Source of the DNA: Diphasiastrum complanatum
Taxonomy: Eukaryota; Streptophyta; Lycopodiopsida; Lycopodiales; Lycopodiaceae
Reading direction: 5' to 3'
Assembly: GCA_029204225.1 (NCBI GenBank)
Contig: CM055108.1
Coordinates: 23,052,326-23,116,325, forward strand
DNA length: 64,000 bases
Part shown: positions 55,469 through 64,000 of the stretch, piece after piece
Position numbering within the stretch: the first letter of the stretch is position 1
Layout: each line of letters starts with the position of its first letter
The notes under the pieces: generated by a model
Told to the model about the DNA's origin: nothing
Database searches by the model: none
Seen by the model: only the letters and a program-made list of their open reading frames with translations
Translations under genes and position numbers: made by a program

Positions 55469-55800
55469 CAACTAGTTTTAGCATAGACTTTGATAACACT
55501 CCAAGTGAAGTCCTGTACTTCATGAACAAGTCCATTCCCAATGCTTTGGTGAAGATATCAGCTACACATTCCCTTGAGGACACATGTTGAAGCTCCACCT
55601 CCTTTGCAATGACTTGCTCCCTCACAAAGTCATATTGCACCTCAATATGACATGAAGAATCAGATAGAATGTAAATGAGATGATTCCTCCATGCTATCAA
55701 CTTTGATTCCTCTGAAAAAATACAACAAACAAACAATAAATGTGAGTGATCAACCAATGCTTGCTTGCCTCATCCTTCTTTGTCCTTTCTTGCCATGTTT
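55469..55800 (-). pseudogene. family B RNase H tail with the shared replacement sequence
   Basis: The minus frame reads V-D-H-S-H-L-L-F-V-C-C-I-F, then I-L-S-D-S-S-C, then directly I-E-V-Q-Y-D-F-V-R-E-Q-V and I-F-T-K-A-L-G-M-D-L. The same non-RT segment precedes the same RNase H tail at 10,500-10,991. The match ends at about 55,800 where family A begins. Confidence 0.8.
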
Positions 55801-55809
55801 CCACCACGA

Positions 55810-56086
55810 AACAGTTAGAATTAAAGTAGAATTACTGTGTTACTATACTGTGGGTCCTATTAGTGGATAAGGATCAGTTGGCCTCGCCACGAGGCAAGTC
55901 GACGGGACACGCGTCCCGCCAATGGCAACCTGGGTCATGCATGGGTTGCCTGAGTAAACAACTATATGTACAGTGTAATTTTGTTTTGAGAAATACAGTT
56001 GCTATGTGAGCTTGTTGTGGAGAGTGTTTTCTATATGTGTTACTGTGTAGCATGATCTGTGTCCCTGTGCAAAGCAAATTCTAAGT
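55810..56086 (+). repeat. family A 5' LTR (presumed)
   Basis: It is bounded on the right by the primer-binding site and on the left by the end of the family B match. The likely start reads CAGTTAGAATT where TGTTAGAATT would be usual. With no second LTR in the window the limits are not proven. Confidence 0.5.
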
Positions 56087-56098
56087 TGGTATCAGAGC
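56087..56098 (+). other. primer-binding site, family A
   Basis: A perfect TGGTATCAGAGC on the plus strand. Confidence 0.9.
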
Positions 56099-57397
56099 CG
56101 TACAGGGAGTGTACACAGTACAGCGTCGCCGTTGAAGAGAGCTTAGGGAGAACTGTCTTCTGAGAGTTCGGGATTTACGGCGGGTTGAAGACGGAAAGAG
56201 AAGCATTGGTGCACAGTTTCTAATTTATAGAGGCTTGCTAAGCTCAGCAAAGGGATTATTAGCCTGTGCATAGCATCAGACAAGGAAAAATTTGGTGAAA
56301 GTTTGACAATTTTGAAGCCAGCTAAAAATTGAAACCGGTCTTGGGGTTACGGTTTTTATACATGACTGGTGATTTCTTCGTTGTTTGCGCACCGTTTTGA
56401 ATGCCGTAAGGACAGGAAGGAAACTAATCACATTGTCAACCAGCCATGGAGAGATTCTAAGGTTTATGTCAGAGATTTGTCTCCAGACAGTTAACCTAGC
56501 AGATTTGCGATAAAAGAGTGAAAAAAGCCACTTTGTCAAGTTGAGCTAAAATCACCGTTTCTCCACAGAATTTCTTGACTGAACACTCTACAGTCTTGGA
56601 ATCAGTAGGACGACCCTGCTCCAGGCCTCATATTGTGCTCAAATCGATCCACAGATGAGTTAGGTCTGACATTTTTGAGTGAGGGGAGGCGCGGACGCAG
56701 ACAGGGAGGTCGTGGGCTGTTTGCGCACCCAACGCAATGGAACTGTAGTGTCTCGAAGGCCATAGCGACTGTAGGAGCGTGGTTCAACACCCAGATGCAG
56801 TTTGGACCTTTGGATGAGGTGTCAAATGCATCGACTGTCCAGAATTTGTGATGGGAGAGAAACTTGGACCACAAGATTTGGTTCAGCCATTGGATGAGCT
56901 TTGAACAGGGCCTTGAAGAAGTGAAGTGCATTCTAGCCTTCAACTTCATTAAAAATTTTCATACTGAAAGTTGAGTTGGGTCCCTTCACAAGTGAAGAGT
57001 GAAGTTTCTTCAAGGTGAAGAAACAATTCAAAAACTAGAAAAGTCCCTATTTTTGGGTCCTTTGCCCGTTTCGACCCAAACGAAAGGCTATAACCTCCAA
57101 ATGAAGGGCACTCGGATAGTACCTGCAAGTACGGTACAGCAAAACAAAGTGATTGCAGCAGAAAAAGTGTTCAGAGTATGCCAAAAGTGATTTCACCATT
57201 CCATTGGGCACGTTGTTGGGAGTTGACAACTGAGTGCATTTCGGAAGGCGACGCCGATTTGGCATTCAAATTGGTGGGAAAGCGGCGAGTGGCCTGGTGA
57301 GGGAAAAATTGCAGTTCATTATTTTCAACTTCTGACATCACTGTTGGCCTCGGCATACTGTTCTTAGCCTAAGGCAGAAGTTTCAAGCAGTTTTGCG
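56099..57397 (+). other. family A leader
   Basis: 1.3 kb of non-coding sequence between primer-binding site and gag. It is shared in reverse orientation with 1,686-2,820, and short ORFs on either strand are not conserved between the two copies. Confidence 0.75.
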
Positions 57398-59599
57398 ATG
57401 GCAAACATGGGAGAGTCCATTTTGAGTGAAAGTAGCAAATTGGACGGGATTTCCAACTATGCAGTGTGGCAATTCAAAATGAAAAACATACTGATGGAGA
57501 AACACATGTGGGAAGTTGTCACAGGTGATGAGAGAAGGCCGCCAAATGAAGCAGACATCAAAGTGTTCGACAAAAAGATGAGGAAGGCTTTGACCTTCAT
57601 TAACTTGTCAATGAAGTATCACATCATTACCCACATTTGTGATGCTATTACACCCAGATAGACATGGGATGTGTTAAAGGAATAGTTCGAAATGTCAAAT
57701 TTGTCAAGAATCATGTTTCTAAAGTTAAAATTGAATAGTGTCTGCATGGAGCAAGGAGTGCACATTCAGATGTACATGACCAGAATCAAGACAATGAGAG
57801 ATGAACTGCATACTATTGGCGAGCGCATACGTGATGTGGAACTGGTGCACAATGCATTGTGCGCCATTGCAGAATCCTATCAGATGTTTGTGAGCGGAAT
57901 AGCATCAAGAGAAAGATTGCCAACCTTTGACGAGCTCACAGGAATCTTGATGCAAGAAGAGCAACGGCGAGAAATGGTGAAAGCCAGACGTCAAAATGCT
58001 GACGATCAGGCACTTGCGACACGTCAAAAACAAGGCAAGGGCAAGGGCAAGAAGAAGTCTAAGCAGCAATTTGCCAAATCTCAGGAGGATGAGGGATCTT
58101 CCAATAAAACTAAGAAGAAAGGCAAGTACTTCCATTGTGGTAAAAAGGGCCATTGGAAGAGTGAATGTCGCAAATTCCTAGCGGAACAAGGCAAGGGAAA
58201 ACCAAAACAAGCAAGTAACCTTGTCGATGAGGGTGAGATTGAAGACTCTAGCATCTTCATATCTGCATTGTCATCTAATCAAGATGATCAAGCATGGTAT
58301 ATTGACTCAGGAGCCACAAGACACATGACAGGTAACAAGAATTGGTTCAGTAGTTTGAAGGTGTTGGATAATGTAACATCTGTCTCACAAGCAAATGGTG
58401 AGGTGTGCATGATCAAGGGGATAGGCATCGTTTCAATCCAACTACCTGATGGCAAAAGCAAGATAATCAGGGAGGTACTTTACGTACCAGGTTTGAAGAA
58501 AAATCTACTTTATACTGGAGTCATTATTGATCAAAAGTTGAAAGTAGAATTTGCCCATGATCGTTGCTTTGTGAAGGATGCGAACCAAAAGTTCAAAGTT
58601 ATTGCGGATGGAGTAAGAGAGCCCAATACAAAATTATACAGATTGAATGCTACAATCAAGGGGCAACATGGACTTGTATCGTCCATTCCTTCGCAAACTG
58701 AGTTGTGGCATAAGAGGCTTGGTCACTTGAACTTGGGAAGCCTCAGTTTGATGAGAAAATTGGAGATGGTAACAGGATTGCCTACCATAGAAGATCACTT
58801 GAAATCGATGTCCGAGTCTTGTGTATATGGGAAGCAACATCGAGAGAAGTTCAATAAAGGGGACATTGCAAGAGCAAAGAACATCCTGGATTTAATCCAC
58901 ACAGATTTATGCGGGCCTATGAGGACTATGTCCTTAGGTAAAGCCTTCTATTTCATGACCTTTATTGATGATATGTCACGTAAGACGTGGATCTGTTTCT
59001 TGAAGAAGAAATCAGACGCATTTGACAACTTCAAGAGCTTCACAGCATTGGTCAAAAATCAGACAGGTAGGAAGATCAAAGTTCTAAGATTAGATAGTGG
59101 AGGTGAGTACAAGTCTAATGACTTTAAAGATCTTTGTGATCAATGTGGGGTTAAAAGACAATTTATGCAAGCTCATACTCCTGCTCTCAATGGTGTAGCT
59201 AAGTGCAAGAATCGTACGATTGTGGAAAGTGCCAGATCTATGCTAGCTGAGATGAAACTATCAAAAGATTTTTGGTCAGAAGCATGTAGCACGGCAGTCT
59301 ATCTTCAAAATAGAAGTCCTATCATTGCCATACCAAAGATAACACTTGAGGAAGCATTCACAAAAAAGAAGCCAAAGGTGAATCACTTGCGAATCTTTGG
59401 ATGTAAAGCCTTTGTACACATTCCTAAGGAAGAGAGACGTAAACTTGATGTAAAAGCTATCAAGTGCATATTCCTAGGATATGATGATCGTGTGAAGGGC
59501 TATAGATGTTTTGATCCAGTCGAAAACAAAATCCATATAAGCTGTGATGTTATCTTGATGAATCCAAGATGTATGAAGACGAGGATGCTGAGAAGATAG
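57398..59599 (+). pseudogene. copia gag-protease-integrase (family A), nearly intact frame
   Basis: From the ATG at 57,398 one frame runs to 59,599 with only two in-frame TAG codons (57,659-57,661 and 57,683-57,685). Gag reads SILSESSKLDGISNYAVW. The zinc knuckle at about residues 247-260 has C-G-K-K-G-H-W-K-S-E-C, but its first Cys position reads Y-F-H-C. Protease has the intact W-Y-I-D-S-G-A-T. The integrase zinc region is W-H-K-R-L-G-H-L-N with S-E-S-C, so one Cys is lost. The core has H-T-D-L-C-G-P and L-D-S-G-G-E-Y but N-G-V-A-K-C-K, losing the catalytic Glu. The frame ends in the linker. Confidence 0.87.
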
Positions 59600-59700
59600 A
59601 CACATCTAGTGGAAAAGATGGTATAGTGAGGATACCACCTGATGATGATCCATTCAATGGTCACAACATAAATCATAGATATTTGATAATTACTTCATTG

Positions 59701-60523
59701 ATTGCTAAAGCAAATTAACAAATCATCAATAATTCAAAAAGACATGTAAATTCATTAGATTCATGAGAGCAAAAGAGGATAATTGTATTATTAACGAGAA
59801 CACAATCCATTAAAATTGGGAATTTGATAAACTTGTCTCCCTTCTTCTATAGCCAAAATGTGTATATTTTATGTATTTAAAATTGAAATAAGTACAATCA
59901 TGTTTCTTTATCATCTTAAAAGACCAACTTTGGCATATTGGTCATGAAGAAATATTATCCTATCATATGGATCAAAAATTAGGTCCATCCTCCTTTTGTT
60001 GAATCTATGTATCCAAAGTATACCACTAAAGTAGATACTCTAGGAACATCTTCAAGTACATAGCAAACAATTTTATAACATTGCCTCTTTTCATGAAAAC
60101 AATTTCATATACATTGTCGCAATATTTATCCCCCTTACAACAAAACATTATAATTAGGCAATAGATGGTTAACATCAAGTGTTTAAGAGCAACTATGGAG
60201 ATAGAATCTAGAATTCCTTTCTAGCAATGGCGAGGATTTTTCTAGGCAATCCAACCACACAATGCATATTCAATAGGTGTCTAAAGGTACATATCCAAAA
60301 GCAGGAAACAAAGACATGCTAAATACCAACACTATCAAGCCCTGGAGGCTCCAATGAGATGAATAGTTTCAATGTTAAGATGACTCAATCCATGCCAAAC
60401 ATGAAGAGCTTGTGCATGCCTGCACTGAATAAATGTGCCTGGCCGAGAAGAGATCAGCATTGACACTTTATGAAGCATCCAGCCTGCCTAGCCATGCTAC
60501 TGTTGGTTGTTATCGGACGTAAG
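59701..60523. other. no gene recognised; 3' flank of the RING gene
   Basis: AT-rich spacer. The right end should hold the 3' untranslated region of the RING-H2 gene. I could not fix a polyadenylation signal. Confidence 0.4.
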
Positions 60524-61468
60524 CTAATCTGACATATCAGCAACAACAACTTTTGCTCTACAGCAAGGGCATTGGGTATGGGCTTCAAGCCATGGCACTA
60601 AACAATTGCGATGAAACCTATGCCTACATGGAAGGTATAATGTCATCTGCCCAACTAAAAATGTTTCAAGACAAACAGGGCATTCTGGTTGCTCATACGA
60701 TTCGGCCTCGATCGAATCTAGACATTTACCTCCTTTGGACCGAAAATTTTTCCTTTGCAAGGAGTTCAGAGCAGCTTGATTGACTCCTTTCTCGTCCTTG
60801 GCAAGCCTTTCATTGGTAGTTATCCCAGCTGATCCTTGCGCTGATGAAACCGAGGCTGGTGAAGAAGTCCTCACAATCCCTATTCTCTTCCATGCTTCAA
60901 AATTCCAGAAGCATTCATCCTGATTATCCATATTCACATTGCTATAGTACTTCCTGTAAAAAACTCCAGGGCACAAAAGAAAGAAGATCAGATTGGAGTA
61001 CAAATTTCAAATAACTAGGAAAATCCTGGTAGAAGAAAAGCATTGACGTATTACCTACGAGCAAGAGCTGATGCTCGAAATCTTTGATCCAGACGATCTC
61101 TCGCCTCAAGTGCAGCTTCACACACGTTACCTCTTGCCTGCCCTCTTACCAAAACTGGTTGTTGAGAATGTTCTATTTGCCCAAAATCTGCCCTCCTGGT
61201 TAAAGCAAGCTCCCTGCTGCTGCCGCCTTGTGCCAAAACTTGCAAATGCTCTTGGGGACAACCATGCTGCTGCAAAAAGGTCAACCAGAGAAGGTAAATG
61301 CAAAAATAATTGTTGCAAAAGAGAACTGGTTTTTCGCATTAAGGATGGCAATGAAATATTTCAAGATTCAAGCACACAATCTTTGACCAAGAGATTTACA
61401 TAGCTACAGATAACAGTAGTCGTCTTGTTCCATTAAGGTTAGTGGATCACGGGAGTAGATATGAACAG

Positions 61469-61564
<96 letters not shown>

Positions 61565-62220
61565 TTGAAATGAAATGGAATGCTTTGTTCTTGTGCGCTG
61601 GACACCCGTCTGGATCGATGGGACAAAACAAAAGCATATGCAACACCTTGTCTTTGGCAGCTCTACATAGCTGCTGCTTTAATCTATTAACAACAAAAGC
61701 TATCGATTAGAAAATCAACATCAAAAAATGTTCTCTAAATCATTCGCTAAATGGAGGGATCAAATGCTACATATATCAAAACAGCCCAATATTGTTGTGA
61801 TCACAATGCTTGCTTGCTGGGCTGCTATCAAAATACACACATCAATAGTAAGCTTGACCACGACAATTTCTAATCGAGATCCTTTTGATTGCCAAAACTG
61901 CTACAAGAAACACAAGGTGACAAAACCAAAAGCTCATCTTTTCAAAGCATTTGTTGCAGCCCCAAATTTTCCTCAAATAGTGCAGAGCAGAAAACTAAAA
62001 CCTGAAAGTAAAAGCAGACATCAGATCTTGCCTGATATACATTGATCATCTCACGATCTTCTGCTTGATCCCGATGGCAATACAGGGGGAAGAAATGATG
62101 GCCATAGTGAGCACTGATTGATCTTGATAGCGATCCATGATCCTTAGACGATGGCGAAGGCCTGGTCAAAAATTCACGACGTTTGCGCCTTCTGCGTGCG
62201 GCTTCAACTGCAGGCATCAT
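60524..62220 (-). CDS. RING-H2 finger protein, likely E3 ubiquitin ligase (three exons)
   Basis: Model: exon 1 62,220-62,002, exon 2 61,269-61,055, exon 3 60,953-60,524, giving 287 residues. The start is MMPAVEAARRRRKRREF, with a basic cluster at residues 9-15. The middle is Gln/Arg/Ala-rich. The RING at about 236-276 is C-P-V-C, 14 residues, C-R-H-R-F-H-R-N-C, 10 residues, C-P-C-C, that is C-x2-C-x14-C-x-H-x2-H-x2-C-x10-C-x2-C. Such domains recruit ubiquitin E2 enzymes. No signal peptide or membrane segment is visible. Splice sites: GTAATA..TTTACAG for intron 2, with the frame joining as L-A-R-R-K-Y-Y, and TTTTTGCAG before exon 2. The exon 1 donor is either CAG|GTTTTA (62,001) or CAG|GCAAGA (62,030), and both keep phase 0. 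There are no stops or shifts, so it is probably functional. Confidence 0.8.
61270..62001 (-). other. intron 1 of the RING-H2 gene
   Basis: About 730 bp, ending TTTTTGCAG. It contains a (CT)45 microsatellite on the coding strand and a possible small ORF at 61,728-62,045 on the other strand with no recognisable motif. A short extra exon cannot be excluded. Confidence 0.6.
61471..61560. repeat. (AG)45 microsatellite in the intron
   Basis: An uninterrupted 90-bp AG run on the plus strand, CT on the sense strand of the RING-H2 gene, about 200 bp upstream of the exon 2 acceptor. Confidence 0.98.
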
Positions 62221-62480
62221 GATGCTTAACTGTTCTAGTATCAAAAATCTGTGTCAGATTAAAAATGAACTCCTGTTGCAACCAGAAGCGGCCTAATTCA
62301 TCCCACAACCAAACAGATTTTCTTCAATGGAGTTGATGTAGAGAACAATTTCCGTGATTATGTTTCTGGATCGATCCAAATCTCCGAAGAGCTCAGCGAT
62401 GGCGGAGGGAGCAGAAGACTTTGGCTGCTGTGCTTTAGTTCTCTCTCTCTTGGTAAGGTAGAGGCTTAAGCCGAGCTAGC
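62221..62480 (-). promoter_or_regulatory. presumed 5' untranslated region and promoter of the RING-H2 gene
   Basis: This stretch is less AT-rich than its surroundings and contains a CT tract and CpG dinucleotides. No clear TATA box was found. On the plus strand, ATGGCGGAGGGAGC at 62,399 opens 20 codons ending just after TTGGTAAGG, which looks like a small first exon with a donor site on the opposite strand. Confidence 0.35.
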
Positions 62481-64000
62481 TGCTACATTATGTAACCAGA
62501 ACTGGTTTAGTACCTAACCCTGGTTATATTGAGGTACAGTTTATAAAAAGCCCAAGATATATCCACAATGGCCCAAAGTAGGAGTACCTGCTAACTACTA
62601 TAGATCTTGAGGACATTAAGGTGGACCTAAAGACTGAGATACTAATGTCTAGCTAAGGCCCCACGCTCACTAACTATAGAGCCCTTTGGAATAGCATATA
62701 TAGCCCCTTGGAATAGCATAATTAGGTGGCATGATGATACTCAACTTCTATGGAGTCTTTTACATTTTTGGAGGATGGGGCCTTGCCACCAACCTCATTT
62801 ATGGCCATTTATAGAAAAATAAACTTTTGCTTGAAAATGATGGAGGCTTGGTCATGTAGCATAGGCTATGGGATGAGGGTGTCCCAATTGAATGTCGTGG
62901 CCATTAGGGCTTGCCACCTTCCAAGGGCCAAGGAAGATTGGTGGGTGTTTTTGGCTCTTGGATGCCATAGCCAAGAGTGGTGGGTGTTTGGCTCTTGGGA
63001 GATTCTCGTGGACAGTTGAGGAAGATTGGTGGGTGTTTGGCTCTTAGGAAATGCTCGTGGATACTTTCTAGGAGGTAACATCCAAATGGCACCAAAGTAG
63101 TTGTATCCATTGTGGGTTAGTTTATGCACTTGGATCTAATATGGGCACACATACTGCACTTTCTGCTCCAATGCTCTTTGTCATATTATACTCACTCAGC
63201 TTTATGGTGTAAACCAGAAAAAGTAGGTGATGGTGACCTATAAGACCTCAAAAAATGCACTAAATTTTTTTTGACTAAGTTTCTACATATAAATTTTTTT
63301 GGGTATTCCAAATGCATGCAAGATGGAGTAGCTATAGCTTGCAATGTTCAAATTTAAAGTCATCATTCCCTTCAAAAATCAATTTGGAGTTAAGTGACAT
63401 GCCCTTGCAAATTTGGGCCATCTAAATTGAAGTGCATAACTTGTATAGAAACCTTCAGTTTGACATCTGCAATTCATTTTAAGAGTCATAAGTCAAGTAA
63501 GATGTTCAAAACGGCCCCTAAGTTTGAACTTTGAGCAAATGAGCATTTTGCCAACTTTGAACTTCGATTTCAGCTCCTAACTTCAAAAGATCCATCTTTT
63601 GTGGATGTTATGGTTTAACTCCAAGTTTTCAACTTTCAAATTTTTAAAGTAAGGCAAGTTCTATATACTAAGTCACATGACAATCTTGAACACTATGAAA
63701 CACATCATGGAAATAGAACATGAAGGGCAATCTTGAACATCAAATTTAAACCTATAGCACTTGCCTCTAGCAAGTAGACAAGGACTTCATTTGGAGCTAA
63801 ACTCTTTTTGGATTGAATGCCAATCTAGTCCTTGATAATGTGGTTCATCATGGTTTGTCTCAAGTGGGTACAACTACTAAGAGGTAAAATCTTTTGTGGC
63901 CATTGGACCTAGAAACATGAATTTATCCAATTTCTAGACCCACCTAAGCCTCCTCCTAATAGAGAATTGTTGATATTCATATGATAAGCCATGTTGCCCT
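62481..64000. other. no gene recognised; minisatellite at 62,930-63,060
   Basis: No supported gene. A GAAGATTGGTGGGTGTTTGGCTCTTGG-like unit recurs about three times with interruptions between 62,930 and 63,060, and TGGCTCTTGG and GCCAAGAG nearby can pair. The rest is AT-rich, with repeated AACTTTGA/CAACTTTCAA-type phrases between 63,440 and 63,660. Confidence 0.5.

Larger units (their letters stand above)
55810..59700 (+). mobile_element. Ty1/copia family A, best copy, 3' truncated
   Basis: In order: a presumed short LTR (about 55,810-56,086), a perfect primer-binding site, a 1.3-kb leader, gag, zinc knuckle, protease and integrase in one frame to 59,599, and a little of the linker. RT, RNase H and the 3' LTR are missing. 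Sequence from 56,276 to 59,098 is repeated in reverse orientation at the left edge of the window. Confidence 0.87.

Noticed and set aside
56602-57356. Minus and plus ORFs of 60-115 codons in the family A leader
   Set aside because: They are not kept in the other family A copy (1,686-2,820), so they are not coding.
61051-61403. 110-codon plus ORF
   Set aside because: It is antisense to exon 2 of the RING-H2 gene, which has proper splice sites and joins in frame.
62750-63129. Overlapping ORFs of 68-89 codons on both strands
   Set aside because: They follow a GGTGGGTGTTTGGCTCTTGG minisatellite and have no recognisable domain.

Overview
The window looks like intergenic DNA from a large, repeat-rich land-plant genome. 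It is AT-rich and holds relics of plant-type Ty1/copia elements, a Ty3/gypsy element and a Rep/Hel Helitron. It also carries long perfect (GA)n/(CT)n microsatellites, short spliceosomal introns with GT..AG ends, and one gene encoding a plant-style RING-H2 protein. Nothing fixes the lineage. A fern or other non-seed plant is my low-confidence guess. No rRNA, tRNA or CRISPR array was seen.

Left third (1-19.6 kb). A decayed copia copy (family A) runs off the left edge. A Helitron coding region occupies about 7.4-16.2 kb on the minus strand. A second copia element (family B) inserted into its Rep domain and left a 5-bp target duplication, TTGTA. A later inversion of about 3.8 kb (8,520-12,318), with one breakpoint in the copia protease and the other in the Helitron helicase, turned half of each element around. 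This one event explains the alternating strands of the fragments. A separate Helitron N-terminal ORF lies at 5.5-6.6 kb. A third copia element (family C, minus) with a full 788-bp LTR spans 16.2-19.6 kb.

Middle (19.6-50 kb). Microsatellites lie near several copia ends. A copia element with a well-preserved reverse transcriptase ORF lies at 24.7-27.0 kb. A 5.34-kb non-autonomous LTR element (28,453-33,792, LTRs about 832 bp) sits inside a gypsy integrase. From 36 to 50 kb there are rearranged minus-strand copia pieces (families F and G), including an LTR with internal sequence on both sides, and another family B fragment at 45.6-47.3 kb.

Right (50-64 kb). An unrecognised multi-exon gene relic with a coiled coil and a CxxC motif (50.6-52.9 kb, plus) converges on an unrecognised 327-codon ORF (53.5-54.5 kb, minus). 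Upstream of the latter are a TATA-like box and six CACGTG motifs in 193 bp. A family B 3' end and a second, better-preserved family A element follow. The only gene that looks intact is a three-exon RING-H2 ubiquitin-ligase candidate at 60.5-62.2 kb on the minus strand.
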